Positions 23,773 through 32,104 of a DNA stretch of 51,593 nucleotides are shown one piece after another. The notes beneath the pieces are model-generated. The model saw only the letters and a list, made by a program, of their open reading frames with translations. It made no database searches and was not told the DNA's origin. The stretch comes from an uncultured Prevotellaceae bacterium (GTDB lineage Bacteria > Bacteroidota > Bacteroidia > Bacteroidales > Bacteroidaceae): contig CADASP010000032.1 in assembly GCA_902790625.1 (NCBI GenBank), forward strand, positions 1-51,593, in the 5' to 3' direction. Positions within the stretch are counted from its first letter, which is position 1. Every line of letters starts with the position of its first letter. The position numbers and the translations under genes were made by a program.

Positions 23773-24288
23773 CTATTTTACTTTCCACACATTGAGCACG
23801 ATGCCGCTGAACCCTGGCTCGAAGCTTGGGGCGCAGAGGAAGAGCGCGTTGTTGAGCCACGCATATTTGCTGTCGGCGGGAGCCTCGAACTGCGGGGCGC
23901 AGCGGAAGTAGAACTGTGGGCGACCCTGCTCGTCCTGCCCGTTGGCGATGATGCCCCGGTTGCGGATGTGGATGTTCACGCCGTCGTCGGTGCGGATGCT
24001 GTAGATGGCCTCTATCTCGGTGCGCCCCTGCGCGTTGGCCAACTGGTAGTCGGCACCGCCATTCAGGATGGTGCCTTTCAGCAGTGGCCCCTCGAAGGTG
24101 CCGCCCGTGATGGGGATGACTGTGCGGCGCCCGTGCTGGGTCTCGCCGCAGTTGTAGGCCTCGCCCAGCGTCACTTTCAGCTGCAGGGCGAACTCCAGGT
24201 CGGGGCCTTTGGGGGCTTGAGCCTCTTGTGCCTTGGCACCGAGGGCCAGCATCGCCATGAAGGCGACAAGAAGGAATGCTTTTCTCAT
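23773..24288 (-). CDS. DUF3237-family secreted protein
   Basis: A 171-residue exported protein: MRKAFLLVAFMAMLALGAKAQ signal peptide, then a full DUF3237 beta barrel. Landmarks are LEFALQLKVTLGEAYNCGET, RRTVIPITGGTFEGPLLKG, ILNGGADYQL, YSIRTDDGVNIHIRNRG, YFRCAPQFEAP and YAWLNNALFLC. Most DUF3237 proteins are cytosolic or of unknown role; an exported version is typical of Bacteroidetes. Start 24288 is set by the signal peptide. The long upstream open frame (to 25059) is only repeats. The spacer upstream carries an 86-bp tandem duplication with TACCTTTG in each copy. Confidence 0.9.
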   Translation of the reverse strand: MRKAFLLVAFMAMLALGAKAQEAQAPKGPDLEFALQLKVTLGEAYNCGETQHGRRTVIPITGGTFEGPLLKGTILNGGADYQLANAQGRTEIEAIYSIRTDDGVNIHIRNRGIIANGQDEQGRPQFYFRCAPQFEAPADSKYAWLNNALFLCAPSFEPGFSGIVLNVWKVK

Positions 24289-24309
24289 GTGTAATATTTT
24301 ATGACTTTG

Positions 24310-24481
24310 CAAAGGTACGAATAAGCGAGCGAAAAACGAAAGAAAAAACGATTTTTCTTTCGCTTTCCCGAGCGAAAGTACTTTCGGCCAGCGGCCAAAG
24401 GTACGAATAAGCGAGCGAAAAGCGAAAGAAAAAGTCATTTTTCTTTCGTTTTCCCGAGCGAAAGTACTTTCGGCGCAGCCA
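24310..24481 (-). repeat. 86-bp tandem duplication with internal hairpin and promoter-like box
   Basis: 24310-24395 and 24396-24481 are highly similar head-to-tail copies. Each starts CAAAGGTACGAATAAGCGAG, contains a perfect ~11-bp hairpin CGAAAGAAAAA/TTTTTCTTTCG and ends GAAAGTACTTTCGG. Read on the - strand, each copy offers TACCTTTG, the Bacteroidetes -7 box, pointing at the DUF3237 gene, but no good TTG is found at the right distance. Confidence 0.9.
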
Positions 24482-24581
24482 AAAGCCTCACCCCCGGCCT
24501 CTCTCCAAGGGGAGAGGGGAGTATATAGACCTGCAAGCTGATGATGCTGTGCGACGCTTTTCGACCGTAGCAGTTTGAAAA

Positions 24582-24834
24582 GTGATGACACGCAGGTGAG
24601 CATTGTTGTTGACGAGCGAAATGGGGTGCCTTCAGGGGAGGCGGCGCACGCCAAACGGGGAGGGGGAGGCACCGCAGAGGGAAAAAGGGCATGCTTTTTA
24701 GGTTGGCAGCGGGCGGGGACATGATTGGCAGCGGCCGCTGCCAATGATGGCAGCGAACGCCGCCAATGATCAGCGGCCGCTGCCAACCGAAATTTGTAAG
24801 TGATGATGAATTTAGAGAAATGGTTATCCGCCCC
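24582..24834. repeat. dispersed ~250-bp non-coding repeat, copy B
   Basis: Second copy of the unit at 9027-9276, in the same orientation, with the same palindromes around GCGGCCGC and the same right border GGTTATCCGC. It differs by scattered substitutions and small indels. Immediately after it, 24875-24960 repeats the stretch found at 8764-8850, so flanking modules have been reshuffled between the two loci. Confidence 0.85.
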
Positions 24835-25013
24835 AGAAGAGTGGCGATGTTCTTCGTCCTTCGGGCTGTTGTATGATTCATTCCCAGTGTTATCTACCGC
24901 AGAGCGGTCTTTTAAAAAACCAAATAAAACAAAATAAAACCAACAAAAACATGTATGAGTACACTCCAGAAACCCTTCTCCACTAAAAAACAGACCAAAA
25001 ACAATGCGCAGCC

Positions 25014-25396
25014 GCTCCCCTCCCTTCAAGGGTAGGGGTAGGGGTGGGGTCTCTAACATCCTGCGAGTGAATGAGATACAGACCCCACCCCTGGCCCCTC
25101 CCTTTCTTGCGTCCCTTCGGTAGCAAGCGTCTCCTTCGTCGCTGAGCGAAGAGGCTTTCAGCGTCTTTTCAACTGTACAGGGCGAAAAAAGTGGGTGATA
25201 GTATTTCGGTTTTGAAACTATTTTCTTACTTTTGCAGAAACTTTTTCAACCAACGAAAGCAAACATGAGAAATAACAATACAGACCCCACCCCTGCCCCT
25301 CCCCTTGAAGGGAGGGGAGTGGCTACCGCCAACGATATGCGCAGCAGCTCCCCTCTTGAACCCTGCCCTAACGGGGAGGGGCAGGGGTTGGAGGCC
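25014..25396. repeat. cluster of C-rich palindromic repeats
   Basis: At least four copies of a CCCACCCCTNNCCCCTCCC / GGGAGGGG palindrome family lie at ~25014-25052, 25082-25103, 25283-25319 and 25349-25397, in both orientations. Other copies are at 8957 and 24487. The spacer 24482-25437 holds no confident gene. Confidence 0.85.
25227..25234 (+). promoter_or_regulatory. -7 box for the S66 peptidase gene
   Basis: TACTTTTG at 25227-25234 matches the Bacteroidetes -7 box; no clear TTG stands 19-21 nt upstream. It lies ~200 nt before the S66 gene. The intervening leader contains an ATG-initiated 44-codon open frame made mostly of C-rich repeats. Confidence 0.4.
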
Positions 25397-25437
25397 TGAA
25401 ATTTTAGTTATATAGAAGAAAGAATCAGGAGAGAACG

Positions 25438-26412
25438 ATGAGGAAAGCGACAATAATATTGATGCTGTTGCTGGCCAACGTGGCACTGGGCCAGCGACGG
25501 CTGACGATGCCCCGTTTTCTGCAGCCGGGCGACCGTGTGGCCGTGTTGTCGCCGTCGAGCACACCCGAAGCGAAGACGGTGGCGGCAGGCTGCGAGGTGC
25601 TGCGGCAGTGGGGCTACGAGCCGGTGGTGGCCCCACATGCGCTGAGCGACGACGGCCACGGCTTTGCCGGGACGGCCGATGAGCGAGCAGCCGACCTGCG
25701 ATGGGCCTTGGCCGACACCACCATCCGGGCTATCATGTGCAGCCGTGGCGGCGACGGTGCCGTGCAGGTGCTGATGCGCACCCCCTTGCAAACATTGGCC
25801 AGCCACCCCAAGTGGCTCATCGGCTTCAGCGATGTCACCGCCCTGCACAGCGCGATGGTGTGTGCGGGCGTGATGAGCATCCACGGCTCCATGTGCCACG
25901 CCATCGCCGCCCAGGGCGGCACCGACACGGTGAGCGTGATGTTGCGACGGCTGCTGCAGGGGCAGCTGCCTACCTACACGGTGGCCCATCACCCCCTTGA
26001 CCAGCTGGGAGAGGCTGAAGGCGTGCTGGTGGGTGGCAACTTCTCGGTGATGTGCGGACTGGCGGGCAGCGACTATGACTTTCTGCGCGATGCCGACGAC
26101 CTGATATTGTTTATTGAAGACACTGACGAGGCGATGACGAAGGTGGACCGCATGCTGCACCTGTTGGAGATTCGTGGCGTGCTGCAGCGGCTGAAGGGCA
26201 TCATCGTGGGGCACTTCAGCAAGTACAAGCATCCTGAGAATGGCTTCGCCGACATGCAGCAGATGTTGCACCATTATTTGCAGCACTATGCCATCCCCGT
26301 CTGCTATGCCTTCCCCGTGGGCCACCAGCGCCCCAACTACCCCCTGATAGAGGGCTGTCGTGTGCGCCTCACCGTGGCTGCCGATGGCACGCGCCTGGCA
26401 TTTTTGCCATAG
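25438..26412 (+). CDS. ldcA: LD-carboxypeptidase (S66 / LdcA-MccF family), exported
   Basis: A serine peptidase that removes the terminal D-Ala from murein tetrapeptides (L,D-bond). The 324-residue protein has the S66 layout with catalytic Ser131 in IGFSDVTALH, Glu227 in LFIEDTDE and His296 in FPVGHQRPN, plus MCSRGGDGA and VLVGGNFSVMCGL. The N-terminus MRKATIILMLLLANVALGQ is a signal peptide, so unlike E. coli LdcA it should act in the periplasm. MccF-type enzymes (microcin immunity) share the fold, so the substrate is inferred. It is transcribed convergently with the SusCD operon. Confidence 0.9.
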   Translation: MRKATIILMLLLANVALGQRRLTMPRFLQPGDRVAVLSPSSTPEAKTVAAGCEVLRQWGYEPVVAPHALSDDGHGFAGTADERAADLRWALADTTIRAIMCSRGGDGAVQVLMRTPLQTLASHPKWLIGFSDVTALHSAMVCAGVMSIHGSMCHAIAAQGGTDTVSVMLRRLLQGQLPTYTVAHHPLDQLGEAEGVLVGGNFSVMCGLAGSDYDFLRDADDLILFIEDTDEAMTKVDRMLHLLEIRGVLQRLKGIIVGHFSKYKHPENGFADMQQMLHHYLQHYAIPVCYAFPVGHQRPNYPLIEGCRVRLTVAADGTRLAFLP

Positions 26413-26510
26413 GCGGCAGACGAAACATTTCAACCGTACCGAAAAACATTTCGTACAGTTGAAAAGAAGGTAGCGTTTTTTGAAGATTCCTGACGCTGAA
26501 AGCGTCACCG

Positions 26511-26720
26511 CTCAATAGCCGTAGGTCGGAACGACCTGCGGATAGTAGGTACGGGTTGATAACGACCCTGAAGGGGTCGCCCGTACTCACGTGAGGCCTT
26601 TCCAGCAGTATAGATGGGCGACCCCCATTCCCGAGCTACGCTCGCCTACCCGTAGCCTTTCAGGGTCGATGTGCCTTCAATCATTCTATCCGCAGGTCGT
26701 ACCGACCTACGGCTATTGAG
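26511..26720. mobile_element. 210-bp MITE-like element with 35-bp terminal inverted repeats
   Basis: The ends 26511-26545 and 26686-26720 are inverted copies matching at 34 of 35 positions (CTCAATAGCCGTAGGTCGG at the outer end). Internally there are further hairpins around GACCCTGAAGGGGTC. No open frame of note is present. Outside, TTTCAACCGTACCGAAAA occurs in direct orientation at 26428 and 26741. A partial relative is at 21650. The rest of 26413-26758 contains no gene. Confidence 0.7.
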
Positions 26721-26758
26721 AGGAGACGGCTTCACCGTCTTTTCAACCGTACCGAAAA

Positions 26759-26800
26759 CATTTTGCCCCGTTTTAATGAGGATTAAAACGGGGCAAAATG
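26759..26800. terminator. bidirectional terminator between ldcA and the SusCD operon
   Basis: An 18-bp perfect stem (26759-26776 and 26783-26800) with a 6-nt loop sits 14 nt after the SusD stop. On the - strand it is followed by TTTTCGG. It can terminate both convergent transcripts. Confidence 0.85.
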
Positions 26801-26814
26801 CTTTGAAATGCCAT

Positions 26815-28695
26815 TTATTTGAACGGTAGATACCAGTTCTTCTCGTCGAGCAGCGACACGGCGGGGTTCTTGTAGGCCAGTTTGCGTGCCAGCCATTGGC
26901 TGCCGTAGTCGGCCCCATAGAGCTGAGCGTCGTTCTTGTGGCGTGCCAAGCGAGTGAGGTCGCCAAAGCGGTTGCCCTCGAAAGCCAGTTCGAGTGCCAT
27001 CTCGTCGCACAGGATATCCTCCATGGCGTTGATGGTGTCGGCGGCAGTGGCTGTCGGCGCCACGCCTTGGCTCTTCAGCTCGTTGAGCTTGCGGGCTATG
27101 GCGGTGTGGAACTTGTAGGGCGTGAACGAGCCTTCGGTGTAGCCGCTACCACGGCTGTGTATACCGAAGCTCTCGTCGAAGATGGCAATGTTCTGCTCGT
27201 TCAGGAACGGAATCTCGTTGGTGAGCAGCGCATAGGAGCTCTTGGTGATGTAGCGTCCGGCATCCAGGTCGGTGCTGTCGCCCTGCTGCACATAGAATGC
27301 AATGTCAGAGTCGATGCCATCTTTCAGGATGGCGAAGGCCACGTCGGGGTGTCCCATGCGGTTGATGGCTTCAGCCAGGCGCAGGTAGACGGTGGCCGTG
27401 CGATAGATGGGGATGTTGGCACTCCTGAACTTGCGCATGACGTAGAACAGCGAATCGCCTTTGCTCACTTGCAGGAATGTCTGGTGGCGGCGCAGGTCGC
27501 CCAGGTCGGCCACGCTGACGGTGGTGCTTCCACCGCTGGGCTGTACGGGCAGATAGTAGTAGGCCTGTGAATCGCTGAGTGCTACGTAGGCGTTGGATGC
27601 GTCGATTTGCCGCTCAAGGAGATAGCGCTCCGAGCTGTTGGCACCGCCGCCCGTGGTGCTGTAGAAGTCGTAGCCGAAGTAGCGTGGCAGCTCGGTGACA
27701 CATCCGCGCAGCCGGTTGGCGGCCATGGGGATGTGCGAGATGAGGTCGTTGATGGAGCCTTCGTTGAAGATGGTCTCCCACTGGTAGTCGCCTGAGAGCA
27801 GATAGATGCTGGTGGGTATCTTGTCGCGCAGCAAGGATGCTATGTAGCTGTCGGTGAGGTTGACATAGGCATCATCCACCGTCAGCTCGTTGTCGCGCAG
27901 ATAGCGGAAATAGCAGCTGGCGGCCTTGGCATACTGGTTGGTCTCGAGGAAGAGGTCGCCCATCACCAGGTCGATGGGCAGCATGGCGAACTTCGACCTC
28001 ACTCTCTTCTCGACAGGATTGTCGGAAGAGCTGCTGCTGAGCACGCCGGCCGTCATCTCGCCATAGTCGGGCACGGGCGTGCCGCTGAACTTCATCAGCT
28101 CGGGCATCAAAGCGTCGCATACGCCCTGCAAGTCCTTGGAGTTGAGCTTGCTGTTGGCATCGCCGATGCTGGTGAGGGGGTCGGTGTAAAAGGGCACGGC
28201 ACCATAGTTCTTGCAGAGCTGCATATACGTCCACGCCCTGACGGCCAGTGCCTCGGCATATTCGGCGATGGCCACCTGGCGGCTGCCGGTGCGCAGCGTG
28301 GTGTCGCGATGGGCGATGTAGTAGTTGCAGTTGTTGATGATGCGGTAGTAGAGATAGGCCGAGTCGTACTTGTTGGTGATGTCGGCCGAGAAGTTGGCCA
28401 GGTTTCGCAAGTCGGTCTCGGTGTAGATGTTGGTCTTCACCAGGTCGCCACGCATCTCGCCCGTCATCACATACTGGTCGGCCACGAGTTGCAAGCCCTT
28501 CAGGATGCCGAGGGTGTAGAACATGGAGTCGGTCTTCTGGTCGAGGGCCGGGTCGAAGACCTGACGGTCGCTGTCGGTCTCGAACAGATCGGAGCAGGAA
28601 ATGAAGAATGAAGAATGAAGAATGAAGAATGCTGCGCCGAGCAACTTCATCGTCATGTTCAGACTTCTTTTCCCTGTTGTATTAAAAATGTTCAT
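26815..28695 (-). CDS. SusD/RagB-like surface glycan- or nutrient-binding lipoprotein (SusD 1)
   Basis: A 626-residue partner of the TonB-dependent transporter next to it. The lipoprotein signal ends F-F-I-S-C. SusD features include SDLFETDSDRQVFDP at the mature N-terminus, helical TPR-like segments (AEYAEALAVRAWTYMQLCKNYGAVPFY), VYLRLAEAINRMG and the RagB C-terminal hallmark LCDEMALELAFEGNRFGDLTRLARHK ending NWYLPFK. It is shorter in its loops than typical starch SusD and has no recognisable sugar specificity. The signal core (FFILHSSFFIS) is coded by a 7-bp array. Start 28695 is preferred; ATGs at 28656 and 28650, the latter giving an ideal short signal, are good alternatives with a purine-rich site upstream. 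Confidence 0.88.
   Translation of the reverse strand: MNIFNTTGKRSLNMTMKLLGAAFFILHSSFFISCSDLFETDSDRQVFDPALDQKTDSMFYTLGILKGLQLVADQYVMTGEMRGDLVKTNIYTETDLRNLANFSADITNKYDSAYLYYRIINNCNYYIAHRDTTLRTGSRQVAIAEYAEALAVRAWTYMQLCKNYGAVPFYTDPLTSIGDANSKLNSKDLQGVCDALMPELMKFSGTPVPDYGEMTAGVLSSSSSDNPVEKRVRSKFAMLPIDLVMGDLFLETNQYAKAASCYFRYLRDNELTVDDAYVNLTDSYIASLLRDKIPTSIYLLSGDYQWETIFNEGSINDLISHIPMAANRLRGCVTELPRYFGYDFYSTTGGGANSSERYLLERQIDASNAYVALSDSQAYYYLPVQPSGGSTTVSVADLGDLRRHQTFLQVSKGDSLFYVMRKFRSANIPIYRTATVYLRLAEAINRMGHPDVAFAILKDGIDSDIAFYVQQGDSTDLDAGRYITKSSYALLTNEIPFLNEQNIAIFDESFGIHSRGSGYTEGSFTPYKFHTAIARKLNELKSQGVAPTATAADTINAMEDILCDEMALELAFEGNRFGDLTRLARHKNDAQLYGADYGSQWLARKLAYKNPAVSLLDEKNWYLPFK
28600..28631 (-). 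repeat. coding heptanucleotide array in the SusD 1 signal peptide (AATGAAG x4.5)
   Basis: Four AATGAAG units plus AATG (32 bp) encode FFILHSSFFI on the coding strand. The array is an inverted match (30 of 32) to 28739-28770, which starts two bases from the SusC 1 stop codon. Confidence 0.95.
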
Positions 28696-28738
28696 GATGC
28701 TATCAATTAAAATTTTATGACCACGTTGTGCGGTGGCA

Positions 28739-28770
28739 AATTCTTCATTCTTCATTCTTCATTCCTCATT
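28739..28770 (-). repeat. 7-bp array upstream of SusD 1, inverted mate of 28600-28631
   Basis: AATTCTTCATTCTTCATTC-type array in the spacer after SusC 1. Its reverse complement matches 28600-28631 at 30 of 32 positions. The 107 bp between the two arms contain the start codon and leader of SusD 1. Confidence 0.92.
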
Positions 28771-28771
28771 T

Positions 28772-31700
28772 TTACAGGTTGATTTTCATTCCCAGGGTGA
28801 AGGTGCGCCCCATGGCCACGTTGCCGGCATCGATGCCTTGGTAAAGCACCGCATTGGCCACGCTGGCCTCTGGGTCGTTGCCCAGGTAGCGCGTGATGGT
28901 GAAGAGGTTGTTGGCCTCGGCCCATACGCTGAGTCCCTGCAGCCAGGTGAGGTTGACGGGCACCTTGTAGGTGAGGTTGACGGTCTTCAGCCTCAGGTAG
29001 GAGCCGTCCTCAATCCATCGGTCGCTGAAGCGGGCGTTGCCCATGGGGTCGTCGTAGCCGATGCGTGGAATGCTGGTGTGCTGTCCTTCGCTGCGCCAGC
29101 GGTTGTTCATGGCCGTGGTCTGGTTGTAGAAGTTGAATCCGCCTTCGAGGATGCTGCGCTGGTAGTTGTAGATGTCGTTGCCCAGCGAGTAGTTGAAGCC
29201 CACGTGGAGCGAGAGGTTCTGCCAGGTGAGGGTGGCAAAGATGTTGCCGTAGATGTCGGGGTTGGGGTTGCCGATGATGGTCTTGTCGGCCTCGCCAATC
29301 TCGCCGTCGCCATTCAGGTCGGCAAAATGCATGTCGCCAGCGCGGAAGTCCTGGCGTGCCCCGGTGGCATCGGTGAGGAAGAGGTAGGTGCCGTTTCCTG
29401 CTGCCTTGGCCTCGGCATCATCGGCAAGCACGCCCTTGGACTTGTAGCCGTAGAACATGCCCACGGGCTGCCCCACGATGGTGGCGATGTTGTCGGTGCC
29501 GTAGATGCTGGAGGTGAAGCCCTTGGCAGCCTTCTTGCCGCCCACATAGATGAGGTCGTCGTCGGGCAGCGTCTTCACCTTGTTCACATAGTGGCCCACG
29601 CTGGCTCCCACCTCAAGGCTCACATTGCGGCTCACCACAGGCTTGGTGGTGATGGTGGTCTCGAAGCCCGTGTTCTCGAGCGAACCGCCATTGCTCCAAT
29701 AGTGGTTGATGCCGGCGACGGGATTGTCGAACGACTTCAGGGTGAGCAGATTGCTGGTGTGGTGGAGGTAATAGTCGAAGTCGATGCCCAGACGGTTGTT
29801 GCAAAGGCGTGTCTTGAAGCCTAAGTTCAGCTTGTTGGTCTGCTCCCACGAGATTTCCTCATTGCCGATGTTGTCGAGCACGGCAGCAGTAGACTTGTCG
29901 AGATACTTGGTGACGCCAAACGACGTGCGGGCGGCATAGTTCGAGATGTCGTCGTTGCCGCTGATGTCGTAGCCAGCCTTCAGCAGCAGGTAGTTGATGC
30001 TCTTGTTCTTGGGGAACCACGACTCGTTGCTGATGGCCCATCCCAACTGCAGGCTGGGGAACAGTCCCCAGCGCACGCCGGCGAGCTTCAGACCGTCGGC
30101 CTCCTTGCCAAAGCGGCTGCTGCTCTCCATGGCGAACGACAGCTGGGCGAAGTAGCGGTTGCGGAAGTTGTAGTCGGCATTGGCATACCACGTGATGCTG
30201 CGCCAAGCATCGTTGGTGCCGGTGGCGTCGATGAAGTCCATGTTGGTTGAGATGTTGGGCGTCTTGTCGTTGCCAGCCGTTGAGTATTGGCCTTGCGGCT
30301 CATTGTCGTCGTAGGCAAACGATGTGTAGCGCATGCCGCCATAGACATCAAGGGAGTGCTGGCCTTTGTGGAGTGCCCACTGCAGCCGCGTGTCGCTGAT
30401 GACGCTCGTCTCCTTGGAGAACATCGACATGGCCATGTTCTGCACGCGCCCTATCCCCTCGATGAGGAAGGTGGGCATGCCGCCTTTGGGGCGATAGTAG
30501 CGCTGCGACACGCGGTCGAGGGTGTAGCTGAACACCTCGGTGAGCGTGAGGGTGGGGGAGAACTCGTAGCGCGGAGCTATCACCGTGTTGAAGTGGGTGG
30601 TCTCCACACGGTTCTTGTTGATGGCATTGCCGTTGGCCAGCAGGGCCGTGGGATTGCCCAAGGTGAGGTCGGCATCGAGGACGGTGAGGAAGTCGTCGGC
30701 TTCGGATAGTGTCGACGACAGCTGCCCCGTCACATTATTATATGTATAGGGGTTGAGGAACGGCGACTTGATGAGCGCCAGGAACGTGGGCGAGGAGATG
30801 GTGCCTGAAGTGAGGCTCTGTGGTGCCCCATTGTCGAACACGTCGCGGTTGATCTTGGCATACGACATGTCGAAGCGCGTGGTGAGGCGATTGATGACGT
30901 TGATGTCGGTGTTGAAGCGCACGTTCAGGCGGTTGAAGCCGTTGTTGCGGGCTGTGCTCTGGCCATCGGTGTAGCCCAGCGAGAGGTTGTACATGCCCAC
31001 ATCGTCGCCACCCTGCACGTTGATGTTGTAGTTCTGGTTCAGGGCAGTGTGATAGACCTCGTCTTTCCAGTCGGTGTTGTTGTGGTACTTGGGGAAGTAG
31101 AACTTCTTGGGGTCGTCGATGAGGAACTTGAACGTCTGCGGGTCGCTGAAATTGGCTATGTCGGGATAGGTGCCCAGCATCTCGGTGGCATAGAGCCTGT
31201 ATTGCCCGTAGTTCATCATCTCGGGTGTGCGTGGCACCAGGCTCACGCCCACGCCCACATTGGCATCGATGCGGGTGGCCATGCTGTGGCCGCGCTTGGT
31301 GGTGATGACCACCACGCCATTGCCACCCTTGGCACCATAGAGGGCCGTGGCATTCTTGAGCACGGTGACGTTCTCCACATCCTCGGGGTTCAGGTTGAGC
31401 AGCAGGTTGGTGTAGTCGCCATAGTGGAGCGACGAGCGCGTCTGCTGCAGGTCCTGCACCACGCCGTCGATGACGAAGAGCGGCTGGGCGTTGGCCGTCA
31501 GCGAGTTGAGGCCGCGTATGAACATGGATGCACCATAGCCGGGGCCACCAGAGCGCGTGATGCTGCGGACATCGGCACCCAGCAGGTTCTCGACGTCGGT
31601 TTCCACCGTCTGTGTCGTCGTGTTCTTGATGTCGGCAACGACAGCTGCCCCGATGGGCGTGGTCTTGTCGTACATGGGGCTGAACTTGTCGCTGATCATC

Positions 31701-32074
31701 TCCACACGCACGGGTTCACCCTTCTTGCCAATGCCCACTTGCAGACTGATGAATTCGGGGGCATGCACGTAGAGCGCCGTGGCGAATGTGGGGACCATGA
31801 TGGTGAAGGTGCCGTCGTCGTCGGTCATGGCGGTGTAGTTGTTGTCGCCAAGCGTCTGAACCATGATACCTGCCAATGGTTGCTTCGTCGCAGCATCCAC
31901 GCAGATGCCCTTCACCTCCATCGTGGGATAGGAGGGCTTCTGCTTCACCACCTTCTTCTTGGCCAACGACTGTGTGGCAGCAGGTGGGTACTCACCATCG
32001 TCTTCCTGTGCAAGGGCGGGAACTGAAATTAAAAAATTAAAAAATGATAATATGAAAAAATACTTCAGTCGCAT
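28772..32074 (-). CDS. SusC/RagA-family TonB-dependent outer-membrane transporter (SusC 1)
   Basis: An 1100-residue outer-membrane importer powered by TonB. The signal peptide MRLKYFFILSFFNFLISVPALAQ is followed by a Lys-rich linker and a carboxypeptidase D-regulatory-like domain (MEVKGICVDAATKQPLAGIMVQT). The plug carries the SusC-typical LFVIDGVVQDL, LNPEDVENVTVLKNATALYGAKGGNGVVVITTKRG. A long 22-strand barrel ends TFTLGMKINL. It forms a pair with SusD 1 downstream. No glycosidase, sensor or anti-sigma gene flanks it. The first ~40 coding bases are nearly identical to those of the unrelated SusD 2 gene. Confidence 0.93.
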   Translation of the reverse strand: MRLKYFFILSFFNFLISVPALAQEDDGEYPPAATQSLAKKKVVKQKPSYPTMEVKGICVDAATKQPLAGIMVQTLGDNNYTAMTDDDGTFTIMVPTFATALYVHAPEFISLQVGIGKKGEPVRVEMISDKFSPMYDKTTPIGAAVVADIKNTTTQTVETDVENLLGADVRSITRSGGPGYGASMFIRGLNSLTANAQPLFVIDGVVQDLQQTRSSLHYGDYTNLLLNLNPEDVENVTVLKNATALYGAKGGNGVVVITTKRGHSMATRIDANVGVGVSLVPRTPEMMNYGQYRLYATEMLGTYPDIANFSDPQTFKFLIDDPKKFYFPKYHNNTDWKDEVYHTALNQNYNINVQGGDDVGMYNLSLGYTDGQSTARNNGFNRLNVRFNTDINVINRLTTRFDMSYAKINRDVFDNGAPQSLTSGTISSPTFLALIKSPFLNPYTYNNVTGQLSSTLSEADDFLTVLDADLTLGNPTALLANGNAINKNRVETTHFNTVIAPRYEFSPTLTLTEVFSYTLDRVSQRYYRPKGGMPTFLIEGIGRVQNMAMSMFSKETSVISDTRLQWALHKGQHSLDVYGGMRYTSFAYDDNEPQGQYSTAGNDKTPNISTNMDFIDATGTNDAWRSITWYANADYNFRNRYFAQLSFAMESSSRFGKEADGLKLAGVRWGLFPSLQLGWAISNESWFPKNKSINYLLLKAGYDISGNDDISNYAARTSFGVTKYLDKSTAAVLDNIGNEEISWEQTNKLNLGFKTRLCNNRLGIDFDYYLHHTSNLLTLKSFDNPVAGINHYWSNGGSLENTGFETTITTKPVVSRNVSLEVGASVGHYVNKVKTLPDDDLIYVGGKKAAKGFTSSIYGTDNIATIVGQPVGMFYGYKSKGVLADDAEAKAAGNGTYLFLTDATGARQDFRAGDMHFADLNGDGEIGEADKTIIGNPNPDIYGNIFATLTWQNLSLHVGFNYSLGNDIYNYQRSILEGGFNFYNQTTAMNNRWRSEGQHTSIPRIGYDDPMGNARFSDRWIEDGSYLRLKTVNLTYKVPVNLTWLQGLSVWAEANNLFTITRYLGNDPEASVANAVLYQGIDAGNVAMGRTFTLGMKINL

Positions 32075-32104
32075 AATTCTTAATTGTTTGAATTCTTTAA
32101 TCTT

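Noticed and set aside
24289..25059. 257-residue N-terminal extension of the DUF3237 protein
   Set aside because: It only translates the 86-bp tandem duplication and dispersed repeats, and the internal start gives a proper signal peptide.
28733..29824. 363-codon + strand frame starting MANSSFFILHSSF, opposite SusC 1
   Set aside because: Its signal-like start is only the heptamer array and the rest is antisense to SusC 1.
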